A stretch of 64,000 bases of DNA from Aquibium pacificus (GTDB lineage: Bacteria; Pseudomonadota; Alphaproteobacteria; Rhizobiales; Rhizobiaceae): the NCBI RefSeq assembly GCF_040839445.1, contig NZ_JBDPGJ010000007.1, forward strand, positions 124,001-188,000. The letters are read 5' to 3'. Below, piece after piece: positions 45,259 to 55,332 of the stretch (positions within the stretch are counted from its first letter, which is position 1; the number at the start of each line of letters is the position of its first letter). A model generated the notes under the pieces. The model saw only the letters and a list, made by a program, of their open reading frames with translations. It ran no database searches and was not told the origin of the DNA. A program made the translations under genes and the position numbers.

Positions 45259-45418
45259 ACGAGGCTTCCATTTCTTGCGGCACCGGCGTGATTGCGCGAC
45301 GCGATCATGCTCCCACGTTCCATCGCCGGAATGTCTGTTTCGGATTCCCAGGAAGGACGGATCAAGGGCATCGTTGATGCGCGTTGCCGCCGCTCTCTGA
45401 CGTCCCGTTTCGACCCCG

Positions 45419-45976
45419 TCAGCCCCTATGCGCTTCGATCGGCTCGGCCGGTCCGGCTGGGCCGGCCATGCCGGGCAGGCTCGACGTGTCTAGCATGCGC
45501 GAGGTCACCAGCGCCTGCCACAGCGCCTTGATGCTGCGCTGCGTCGTCACGGGGATGTAGATCGCGGCGCGGTCGGTCCCATAGAACGCGACATGCGGGT
45601 CGCTGCGCACGACCTGGAAGGCCTGCGCTATCCGTTCAAGGCAGGCGACGAGCTGTCCGGGGTCCGACAGCCGCGTGTGCCGCATGATGTCGGCCACCGC
45701 GGCGCGGTGCAGCCCCTGCGGCTCCGCGTGCCCCGGCGCCGTATCGCGGCTGAGCTCGAAGAAGACCTGGCAGGCCAGATAGTCGTCGCGGATGTGCTCC
45801 AGGATGGCGCTCGCCTCCTGCGGCGAACAGGCAGCCAGAGAGACGTCGCGGGCGCCTTTCCCGTCGGGCGAGGCAGCCTCCAGCATGAGTTCCTCCGCGA
45901 GAAGGGTTCTGATCCATTCCTTCACTTCCGGTGGCGCCGACCGGATCTGGTCGGCGCGCAGCAACAGGTCGGCCAT
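45419..45976 (-). CDS. Conserved hypothetical protein with FixK-type promoter
   Basis: A 185-residue soluble protein not recognised. N-terminal LLLRADQIRSAPPEVKEWIRTLLAEELMLE looks helical, the middle ACSPQEASAILEHIRDDYLACQVFFELSRD is also helical with two cysteines, and a Pro/Gly-rich tail follows. A perfect FNR/FixK-type box lies 62-75 bp upstream, sharing bases with the one upstream of the universal stress protein gene, so it is probably induced at low oxygen. AAGGAA precedes the start. Confidence 0.8.
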   Translation of the reverse strand: MADLLLRADQIRSAPPEVKEWIRTLLAEELMLEAASPDGKGARDVSLAACSPQEASAILEHIRDDYLACQVFFELSRDTAPGHAEPQGLHRAAVADIMRHTRLSDPGQLVACLERIAQAFQVVRSDPHVAFYGTDRAAIYIPVTTQRSIKALWQALVTSRMLDTSSLPGMAGPAGPAEPIEAHRG

Positions 45977-46037
45977 GTCGAGGGTTCCTTGCAGATGCGT
46001 CTACCGCATCCGATAGGCCTGCCGGCGGGGAAGGACA

Positions 46038-46051
46038 TTGACGGACATCAA
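46038..46051. promoter_or_regulatory. FNR/FixK-type box upstream of the 185-residue unknown gene
   Basis: TTGACGGACATCAA has both TTGA and TCAA arms at the correct six-base spacing. The centre is 68.5 bp before the start at 45976. The flank TCAAACCGGGACG is shared with the box at 41643. Confidence 0.75.
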
Positions 46052-46105
46052 ACCGGGACGATGCTGCCTTCGTGCCAACGCCGGTGTGGTCGCGAGGCAG
46101 GCGCG

Positions 46106-47200
46106 CTACTCGTCCTCCGCGTCGGCCATTGGCGCCGCCGCACGGGCCGGCTCGGGTTCCAGGCTGTCGCGGGTCGCGACGAAGATGTCCCACACCGCGA
46201 TGAACATGGCGGCGATCATCGGACCGATCACGAACCCATTGAGGCCGAACACCGAGATGCCGCCGAGCGTGGAGATCAGGACGACGTAGTCCGGCATCCG
46301 CGTCGACTTGCCCACCAAGTAGGGCCTGAGCAGATTGTCCACGAGCCCGATCACCAGCATCCCGAAGGCGATCAGCACGAGACCCTTCAGCACCGCTCCA
46401 GACACCAGAAGGTAGATCGCCACCGGCACCCAGACGAGGCCCGATCCGACCAGCGGCAGGAGCGCCAGGAACGCCATCAGTACGGCCCAGAGCACAGGCG
46501 CGTGGATGCCGAGCAGCCAGAAGATCAGTCCGCCCAGCGCGCCTTGCAGCGCTGCGACCAGCAGCGAGCCGCGGACCGTCGCGCGCACCACGACAGCGAA
46601 CTTTTCCAGGAGCGCGTCGCGCTGGCGCGAGCGCAGCGGTATCGCCCGCTTGATGCGCCGCGTCAGCCCCGCGCCGTCCCTGAGCAGGAAGAACAGGAGG
46701 TAGAGCATCACGCCGATGCCCACGAAGAATTCGAGCGTGCTCTGCCCCACGATCAGGGCACGCGAGACCAGGACCTGCAGGAACTGGGTGAACGTCTCCG
46801 ACAGCCGGTCGCGGATGGCGTCCAGGCTGGTCAGGTCGAGCGCCGCCAGCGGCTCCTTCATCCAGCCTGGGATGCCGTCGATGATGCCTCTAAGGATCTG
46901 CCCGAGATCCACCTGGCCGGACTGGATGTTCTCGTAGAGCGTGGTGGCTTCCAGCGCCAGCGAGGACGCGATCAGAAGCAGAGGTACGATGACCAGCAGC
47001 ACGGTCAGCACCACCGTGACGATCGCCGCGAACCCCGGCCGCCCGGTTGCCCGCGACAGGCGGCGCTGCACCGGCAGGAAGATGATCGCCGCGATCACCC
47101 CCCATAGCACCGCGCCGAAGTAGGGCCACACGATGACGCCGAACGCGACGGATGTGAGCAGCAGAAGCCAGAGGAACGCCTGGTCCTCGATCGTGCGCAT
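46106..47200 (-). CDS. AI-2E family transporter (PerM-like)
   Basis: A 364-residue membrane protein with about seven helices (for example FLWLLLLTSVAFGVIVWPYFGAVLWGVIAAIIFLPV at the N-terminus and ALLPLVGSGLVWVPVAIYLL later). GALGGLIFWLLGIHAPVLWAVLMAFLALLPLVG is the conserved core of the family. Members export autoinducer-2, or act as Na+/H+ antiporters; the substrate here is unknown. It is on the same strand as the stress genes, 129 bp before the unknown gene. Confidence 0.93.
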   Translation of the reverse strand: MRTIEDQAFLWLLLLTSVAFGVIVWPYFGAVLWGVIAAIIFLPVQRRLSRATGRPGFAAIVTVVLTVLLVIVPLLLIASSLALEATTLYENIQSGQVDLGQILRGIIDGIPGWMKEPLAALDLTSLDAIRDRLSETFTQFLQVLVSRALIVGQSTLEFFVGIGVMLYLLFFLLRDGAGLTRRIKRAIPLRSRQRDALLEKFAVVVRATVRGSLLVAALQGALGGLIFWLLGIHAPVLWAVLMAFLALLPLVGSGLVWVPVAIYLLVSGAVLKGLVLIAFGMLVIGLVDNLLRPYLVGKSTRMPDYVVLISTLGGISVFGLNGFVIGPMIAAMFIAVWDIFVATRDSLEPEPARAAAPMADAEDE

Positions 47201-47358
47201 CGTTGCTTCCCGTGTCCCTGCACCCGCCGAACATCACTACAGGGAGCGGCGCAGGAGACACAAACGGTTTCGGAAAGGAGACGAACGTGCCCGCCGGATC
47301 GAAGTTCCATCCGCGGGAGAGCCGCGACATCCGGTGTCCGGAATGGACTCTGAAAACC

Positions 47359-47433
47359 TGGCTGGGGCGCCTGGATTCGAACCAGGGAATGGCGGTACCA
47401 AAAACCGCTGCCTTACCGCTTGGCTACGCCCCA
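47359..47433 (-). tRNA. tRNA-Gln (anticodon TTG)
   Basis: On the minus strand the acceptor TGGGGCG pairs with CGCCCCA, the D-arm contains AGCCAAGCGGTAAGGC, the anticodon stem GCGGT/ACCGC holds the loop TTTTGGT (anticodon TTG), and the T-arm is CTGGTTCGAATCCAG. The CCA end is encoded. 75 nt in total. It lies between the AI-2E transporter gene and ppdK. Confidence 0.95.
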
Positions 47434-47459
47434 ATCGCGGTGCCGGCCGGCAGACCGGT

Positions 47460-47488
47460 CTTATATGGAGATGCTTCCGGGAGCGCAA
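47460..47488 (-). promoter_or_regulatory. Promoter of tRNA-Gln
   Basis: On the minus strand TTGCGC (47483-47488) and TATAAG (47460-47465) are 17 bp apart, and the predicted start is about 20 bases before the tRNA 5' end. A plausible sigma70-type promoter. Confidence 0.6.
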
Positions 47489-47617
47489 TATCCCGCCCGT
47501 CGGGTTTCGAGCGGGGCACCACTTGCCGACCGTTTTTCGGCCGGTACCGCATTTGCGATGGAAATTGCGCGTGCAACGCAATATCACGCATCCGGCACTG
47601 ACGATGGAGGAGCCGCG

Positions 47618-50278
<2,661 letters not shown>

Positions 50279-50299
50279 GGAGTGCGTGGTGCGTAATGC

Positions 50300-50320
50300 G
50301 TAGGGAGTAGGGAGTAGGGA
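50300..50320. repeat. Three tandem GTAGGGA heptamers
   Basis: GTAGGGA is repeated three times without a break just after ppdK, next to a degenerate TGCGT repeat at about 50283-50301. It is a low-complexity intergenic tract of unknown role. Confidence 0.6.
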
Positions 50321-50343
50321 TCGGCAGTCGGGAAGCCGCCACC

Positions 50344-50407
50344 GCCCCCTTCCTCGCCCCCCAACGGGGGGAGAGGTGGCTCGCGAAGCGAGACGGAGTG
50401 GGGGGCG
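50344..50407. repeat. Rhizobial-type palindromic element after ppdK
   Basis: The outer arms CGCCCCC (50344-50350) and GGGGGCG (50401-50407) enclose a hairpin CCCCCC-AAC-GGGGGG (bordered by CCTC/GAGG) and a small one TCGC-GAA-GCGA. This structure with the CTCGCGAAGCGAG core resembles repeats dispersed in Mesorhizobium-type genomes. Confidence 0.6.
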
Positions 50408-50421
50408 CCTTTCCGCGGGGG

Positions 50422-50733
50422 CTAGCGGTCTGGCCGATATCCGTAGGCCTTCAGGCGCTCTCTCGCTTTGGCAATCTCGTCATCGGTAAACAGGGGATGC
50501 CATTTCGGGTTGTCGATCACCCTTGCCTCGACCGTAAGATCTAACCGCCCGCGTTCGTAGAGGCGTGTGTAGCCCTCCGATGGTTGCGTCGCATTGATGA
50601 GGTATTTCGCGGTCGCCAACCCACCCCTTTCATGCAGCATCTGCAGAAATACTTTGGCGTTGTAGCCAGCGTCTCTCTTGGCGGTCACATAGATGTCGTG
50701 CATCGCCTTTTCGAAGTCGGGTGGCCCCTTCAC
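50422..50733 (-). CDS. Hypothetical protein coupled to the restriction-methylase gene
   Basis: A 103-residue soluble basic protein (DFEKAMHDIYVTAKRDAGYNAKVFLQMLHERGG, then ATAKYLINATQPSEGYTRLYERGRLDLTVEARV, FTDDEIAKARERLKAYGY). It has no known motif that I recognise. The GTG start overlaps the methylase stop (GTGA), so the two are co-translated and probably work together. Similar small proteins accompany DNA-modification genes, but I cannot name the family. Candidate accessory factor of the restriction system. Confidence 0.75.
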   Translation of the reverse strand: MKGPPDFEKAMHDIYVTAKRDAGYNAKVFLQMLHERGGLATAKYLINATQPSEGYTRLYERGRLDLTVEARVIDNPKWHPLFTDDEIAKARERLKAYGYRPDR

Positions 50734-53700
50734 CGCCTCGCCTCCTTCATCGCTTCCGTGATCGCCACGGTCTCGACGCTCACTCGCGTGACGCGCATCA
50801 AAAGGTCGATCACCTTTTCCTTGTAGTCGGCGAAGCGGTAGGTGTTGAATTTCTCGCGGATCGTCGGGTCCTTCGGCGTCTTCTCCTTGTACTGGTCGAG
50901 GATCCAGTCCAGCCCGGAGCGGTTGCCGAGCCGGTAGTCCCACGCCTCACTTGGGATGCCCGAGAGCTGCGTCTCCGTGTCGAGCCGGATGATGCCGTTG
51001 TCCCTGTCCGCCTTCAGGATGGCGCGCGGCGCCACGCCGGCCGCCCGCGCCTTTTCGTCGGGCGTGTCCAGCCTCTCCAGCGGCCATGGCTCGACCGTCT
51101 CGTAGCGGATATGCAGCGCCATCAGCCTTTCGCCCCATTCCGCCCATTTCCGGAAATCCGGGTAGAAGGGGATGCGCGGGAACTCGCGCTTGAGATTGAT
51201 GGCGTATTTCTCGCGATACACCGGGTCGTGCAGCACGCCGTAGACGTAAGTGAAGATGTCGTCCTTGGTGATCTGGCGAGCCGGCCGGCCCCGGCCGCGA
51301 TCCGCCTTGGCGTAGGCGGGGTGTTCATGAAGGCCGATCTCCCCCCTTGAGGGGGAGATGCCCGACAGGGCAGAGGGGGGTGCGTCGTGCGATGCGGCAT
51401 CACCCCCCTCTGTCGACTTCGCCGACATCTCCCCCTCAAGGGGGGAGATCACCGCGTCGGCATCTCGCTCGTTCCTGGAATAGGCCTCCCGGAACTTTTT
51501 CAGCGCCCAGTCGGTGATGTTGTCGATGCGCTCGCCGGTGGCGGTGTAGCGGTAGCGGGAAACAACGCGCGAATCGCCAATAAAATGGAAGTCCAAAGGA
51601 CGCTCCGTTGCCAGGCATCGAAAATCCCCACCATTCGGAAATGCGACGTGGATGTTGCCCTCTCCTCCTTGTTGAACAAGAAAACCAAGTTCATCAATGA
51701 GTAAAGGGGAAAGATAAGCATTCACCTTGAAGAATGGGCGATAATCATAAGCTACTACAAGCTCGTTGTTGAATGCCTCATTCCGGGCAGATTTTGCTTT
51801 ACCCTTGAGATTACGCGACCACTTCAAAGTATCAACATAATTATTCTCATTAACAGATCGTGTGTATAGCGCGAGTGACAGAGCAACCTTTTGTCTTAGG
51901 ATCACTACCGAAGGGTCCGTTACCCACTGATCGCGCGCAGTATTTACTCCATTTCCAAATTGTCGAAAGACAGCCCTCTCCTGCCCCTTCGCCTTCGCGG
52001 CCTTTGTCTTCTTGTCCGCGACCGGGATCAGATCGTCCCATTCGTTTTCTGTCAGGTTGATCCAGTTTGCGTTTTTATCTGGCTCGAGAAGTTCAAGGCG
52101 CCTCTGACTCAGAGGAGCGGAGGCAAGGAAACTTCGCTTCTCATCAGACTTGGCGTAGTCTCGAACAGCCTCATAGCGAACAGTGAATCCCTTTGCCCGC
52201 CGCTTCTTGACCCAAAAACTTACGGCTATGCCGACCTTGATCTGATCGTCGAAGACATTCCCACCCTCCCGTCGTCGCTTCTCGCCACTGTTGCGAGCGT
52301 TGCCTTTTAGGTCGATGATGTACGCTTCGTGAAACTCCTGCGCCACTGCCCTTCGAAACCCGTCGAAGGTGCGGCTGTCGATGAAGGAGCGGTTGGTCAC
52401 GAAAGCCAGCACACCGTCGTCGTGCAGCCGGTCCGTAGCCCAGCGGAAGAAGCGGGCATACATGTCGTAGAGCTTGGTCTTCTGCGCGGTCGACAGCCGG
52501 ATGTAGCTCGACTTGATCAGCTCGTCGATGCGCGGATAGGTACGGTTCTGGTTGTTCTCGTTCTCGTTCTGCTGGTTGGCATTGTAGGGCGGATTGCCGA
52601 TCACGACCGATATCTTGCGCTTGTTCTGCCGCTTCACCCGCTCGACGTTCTCTTCCGAGAGCCCCGCGAACATGTCGTGCTGGTAGCCCGCCTTGATCCC
52701 GAGGCCCGCAACATTGTCCAGCGTGTCCACGAAGCACAGGTTCGGGAACTCGGCGAACTGGCCCGAGATCGCGGCATAGGTCGCCTCGATGTTCAGGTTC
52801 GCCACATAGTAGGGCAGGATCGCCACCTCGTTGGCGTGCAGCTCGTTCTTGTACTTGTGCGCCAGCTTTTGCGGCTGGCCGCGAAAATGCTCCAGAAGCT
52901 CGCAGATGAAGGTGCCGGTTCCGGTCGCCGGGTCGAGAATCTCGACATGCTCATCGATCAGCGCCTTGCCGAAATGTTTCTGGGTGAGCCAGTCTGCGCC
53001 CTCGATCATGAACTTCACGATCTCGTTGGGCGTATAGACCACGCCCAGCCGGTCGGCGGCCTTCGGATTGTATACCTTGTAGAAGTTCTCGTAGATGACC
53101 TTGAGGAAGGTTTGCTTTTCGTGATGGCTGTTGATCTGCGCCGCGTTGGCGCGGATCGCGGCGTAGTAGGGTTCCAGCCCTTTCAGCGTCTCGCGCTTCA
53201 CTTGGCCCGTAAAGAACTTGCCCTCCAGCGTGTAGAGCTCCCGGGCGATATTGTTCTCGCGGTGGAAATCCCCCTGGTCGAAGACGTGGTTGAAGATTTC
53301 CTCGGTCAGGATGTGCTGGATCAGCATCTCCCGCACGTCGGCCTCGCCCAGCGTCGGGTTGATCGTATCCTTGCAGTGTTCGAGAAACTTCTTCGCCGCC
53401 GCCCGGAAATCCGCGTCATCGTCGTAGGCCGTGTCGATGCGCTTCCGCAGCGCATCCAGCACCGCAGGCAGGTCTGCCTTGAACTGCGCCACCGCCTTGC
53501 GGAACTCCGCGATCTCCTGCCGCTCGTAGGAAAAGAACAGCGTGAGCAGCCTCAGCAGGCCATCGGTGTCGATCATCGGTGACCGCATCACCTCCTGCCG
53601 GTTCTGGATCAGGATCGCCGTCTCCGAATTCTCGAAGATGATGTTGTCCTGCGGATAGCCGCGCCGGAACTTCTTTTCGATCTCCCCCTCGAGGTCGTCC

Positions 53701-53951
53701 TTGGTGTCCTTGGCCTCCCAGAAGCCGAGCGGCACGCGGATGTCGTGCAGCACCGTGCCGTCCGGATAGACGGTCGTTTTCTGGCTCGTCGCGAAGGGAT
53801 ATTCCTCCAGGAAGACCAGTTTGTGCGACGTGGCCCACTGGTCGAGCAGCCGCCGGAAGGCCGGCCGGATCACCTGCTCGTTTGTGACGCCGGAAAATTT
53901 CCGCAGGCGATCGATCTCGTTGAGATAGTTCTGGACGAGCAACTGGCTCAT
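50730..53951 (-). CDS. Fused restriction endonuclease / N6-adenine methyltransferase (type ISP/IIG-like)
   Basis: A 1073-residue protein. The N-terminus has a PD-(D/E)xK-like nuclease (D70, then E79-A-K81 in HDIRVPLGFWEAKD). The methyltransferase core has AdoMet motif I DPATGTGTF (about 340-348) and catalytic NPPY (453-456), followed by target-recognition and type-ISP-like C-terminal regions. No helicase motifs were seen, unlike LlaBIII-type ISP enzymes. ATG 53951 has GGGGGAAAC. Residues about 834-872 derive from an inserted palindromic element. It is flanked by repeats and probably horizontally acquired; phage defence is inferred. Confidence 0.88.
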   Translation of the reverse strand: MSQLLVQNYLNEIDRLRKFSGVTNEQVIRPAFRRLLDQWATSHKLVFLEEYPFATSQKTTVYPDGTVLHDIRVPLGFWEAKDTKDDLEGEIEKKFRRGYPQDNIIFENSETAILIQNRQEVMRSPMIDTDGLLRLLTLFFSYERQEIAEFRKAVAQFKADLPAVLDALRKRIDTAYDDDADFRAAAKKFLEHCKDTINPTLGEADVREMLIQHILTEEIFNHVFDQGDFHRENNIARELYTLEGKFFTGQVKRETLKGLEPYYAAIRANAAQINSHHEKQTFLKVIYENFYKVYNPKAADRLGVVYTPNEIVKFMIEGADWLTQKHFGKALIDEHVEILDPATGTGTFICELLEHFRGQPQKLAHKYKNELHANEVAILPYYVANLNIEATYAAISGQFAEFPNLCFVDTLDNVAGLGIKAGYQHDMFAGLSEENVERVKRQNKRKISVVIGNPPYNANQQNENENNQNRTYPRIDELIKSSYIRLSTAQKTKLYDMYARFFRWATDRLHDDGVLAFVTNRSFIDSRTFDGFRRAVAQEFHEAYIIDLKGNARNSGEKRRREGGNVFDDQIKVGIAVSFWVKKRRAKGFTVRYEAVRDYAKSDEKRSFLASAPLSQRRLELLEPDKNANWINLTENEWDDLIPVADKKTKAAKAKGQERAVFRQFGNGVNTARDQWVTDPSVVILRQKVALSLALYTRSVNENNYVDTLKWSRNLKGKAKSARNEAFNNELVVAYDYRPFFKVNAYLSPLLIDELGFLVQQGGEGNIHVAFPNGGDFRCLATERPLDFHFIGDSRVVSRYRYTATGERIDNITDWALKKFREAYSRNERDADAVISPLEGEMSAKSTEGGDAASHDAPPSALSGISPSRGEIGLHEHPAYAKADRGRGRPARQITKDDIFTYVYGVLHDPVYREKYAINLKREFPRIPFYPDFRKWAEWGERLMALHIRYETVEPWPLERLDTPDEKARAAGVAPRAILKADRDNGIIRLDTETQLSGIPSEAWDYRLGNRSGLDWILDQYKEKTPKDPTIREKFNTYRFADYKEKVIDLLMRVTRVSVETVAITEAMKEARR
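51336..51450. repeat. 115-bp palindromic element inserted inside the restriction-methylase gene
   Basis: The ends are perfect 25-bp inverted repeats (51336-51360 and 51426-51450), with a second 12-bp inner pair CAGAGGGGGGTG / CACCCCCCTCTG. It encodes ISPLEGEMSAKSTEGG...PPSALSGISPSRGEIG in the gene's frame, the typical translation of a rhizobial palindromic element. The reading frame stays open on both sides. Confidence 0.88.
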
Positions 53952-54076
53952 GTTTCCCCCAATGCGGAACGCATAGGAGCAGATCGCAACGCAGGATGGA
54001 AGAACGTCTCTGAACCGCGAGGCGCTGATATGCCTCTTTGCCGTTCGTCGCCGTAGCAGCTCTCTCCGGATGTCAT

Positions 54077-54138
54077 CCAAATTTGTCCACGCCCCTACGG
54101 TCCTCCCGTATCCTTCAGGCAGTGTCGGACAAATTCGG
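54077..54138. promoter_or_regulatory. Inverted repeat in the divergent restriction-methylase / HTH spacer
   Basis: CCAAATTTGTCC (54077-54088) and GGACAAATTCGG (54127-54138) are complementary in 11 of 12 positions, 50 bp apart. They lie between the divergent restriction-methylase and HTH genes. They could be paired operator halves or the ends of a small element; unproven. Confidence 0.4.
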
Positions 54139-54231
54139 CCGCCGGTAGCGGTGGGCATTGTCTGCCGGTGACACGACCGGCCGGCGCTTCTTCTCCGGCA
54201 CGTTCCGAAAAACGCGATCGAGGAGACCGGG

Positions 54232-54894
54232 ATGCCGGATGCTTTGCCGGACGAACGCTGGGAGGGGATCCGGGCGCTGTGCGAGGGGCAGCCGCCGACG
54301 CATGAGCGCGTGGCGATGGCCTGCGGGGTCGGGCCCAAGTCGATCTCCAGGCGGGCGGGGCAGGAGGGCTGGAAGACGCTCGACTTCCGCTTCAAGCGCG
54401 TGCGCGGCGCCTGGAACCAGGCGATGGAGCTTGCCGCGCGGGCGGGCGCCGGCGAGGAACTCGACCGCGAGATGGAGCCGATCCCCGACGAGCCCTTCGA
54501 GATGCCTCCCGCCGAGGTGTTCGATCCGGACGGGGAGGACGACCCCGAGGGCCGCATCGAACGCATCGGCGCCATGCTTTCCTTCCGCGCCGAGGCGATG
54601 CTGAAGAGCGCGGTGGCCGGGCGGCCGCTGGAGGCCCGGCAGGTCGCCGCGCTCTCGGCCATGGTCCAGCTTTCCGACCGGCTGGCGGCGATCGCGCGCG
54701 AGCACGCGCAGAAGCATCAGGTGCGCAGCGACGAGGAACTCGCCGAGGCTTTCCGGCTCATCGACGAGCGCATCCTCTACATGGCGCGCTGCGAGGCGCG
54801 GCGGCTCTTGACCGACGTGTTCGGGATCGCGCAGGAGGAGGTGGACGCGAAAGTGCCGGACCCGGACGCGGAACCGGGGCGGCAGGGACGGTAG
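54232..54894 (+). CDS. Hypothetical HTH-containing protein
   Basis: A 220-residue protein. The first 50 residues (DERWEGIRALCEGQPPTHERVAMACGVGPKSISRRAGQEGWKTLDF) look like a helix-turn-helix related to terminase small subunits or resolvase-type HTH. The rest is helical, with ARQVAALSAMVQLSDRLAAIAREHAQKHQ. AGGAG precedes ATG 54232. Its role is unknown; such proteins are conserved near ppdK in Mesorhizobium-type genomes, so it may be older than the restriction-methylase insertion. Confidence 0.8.
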   Translation: MPDALPDERWEGIRALCEGQPPTHERVAMACGVGPKSISRRAGQEGWKTLDFRFKRVRGAWNQAMELAARAGAGEELDREMEPIPDEPFEMPPAEVFDPDGEDDPEGRIERIGAMLSFRAEAMLKSAVAGRPLEARQVAALSAMVQLSDRLAAIAREHAQKHQVRSDEELAEAFRLIDERILYMARCEARRLLTDVFGIAQEEVDAKVPDPDAEPGRQGR

Positions 54895-54931
54895 GGCGGG
54901 AGCAGGAAGGCGCGCCCGCCCGAGCGCCGTG

Positions 54932-55306
54932 TCAGGTCGTCTCGATCGTCACGCGGTCGGGATAGAAGGCCGCGTGGTCGCGGATCGCCGCCATCTCGTC
55001 ATAGGGGTTCTCGTAGGCCCACATGGCGTCCTCGCCCGCATCGCCGGCCGGGCGCACGCGCCAGTAGGTGGCGTCGCCCTTCCAGGGGCAGTGGCTGGTC
55101 CTGAGCGTCTTTTCGAGCTGCAGGAAGTCGACGTCGGCGAAGGGGATGTAGAGCACCGGCGGGTAGGGCGCCTCGGTGAGCAGCTGGGCGTGGTCCGAGC
55201 GGGCGATGGTGACGCCGCCGGCCGTGACGGTGACCGTGCCGGGGTGCGGCTCGACGGTGATGACCTTGCCGGGGTTCTTCGCGAAGCCGGGGGAGGGGTT
55301 TGCCAT
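54932..55306 (-). CDS. DUF427 domain-containing protein
   Basis: A 124-residue beta-rich DUF427 protein (VEPHPGTVTVTAGGVTIARSDHAQLLTEAPYPPVLYIPFADVDFLQLEKT, then SHCPWKGDATYWRV and WAYENPYDEMAAIRDHAAFYPDRV). The CPWKGxAxYW motif is the hallmark. The function is unknown. ATG 55306 starts 27 bp after the aminotransferase stop, so the two are probably one operon. Confidence 0.92.
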   Translation of the reverse strand: MANPSPGFAKNPGKVITVEPHPGTVTVTAGGVTIARSDHAQLLTEAPYPPVLYIPFADVDFLQLEKTLRTSHCPWKGDATYWRVRPAGDAGEDAMWAYENPYDEMAAIRDHAAFYPDRVTIETT

Positions 55307-55332
55307 GGGGAGTTCCTTCTCTTCGTCCTCCG

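Noticed and set aside
50734..50943. A longer version of the 103-residue protein starting at 50943
   Set aside because: The extra residues are an out-of-frame read of the methylase C-terminus; the GTGA overlap gives a natural start.
53952..54662. An extension of the restriction-methylase by 237 codons
   Set aside because: It reads antisense through the HTH gene; the ATG at 53951 has a good ribosome site and begins the nuclease-like domain.
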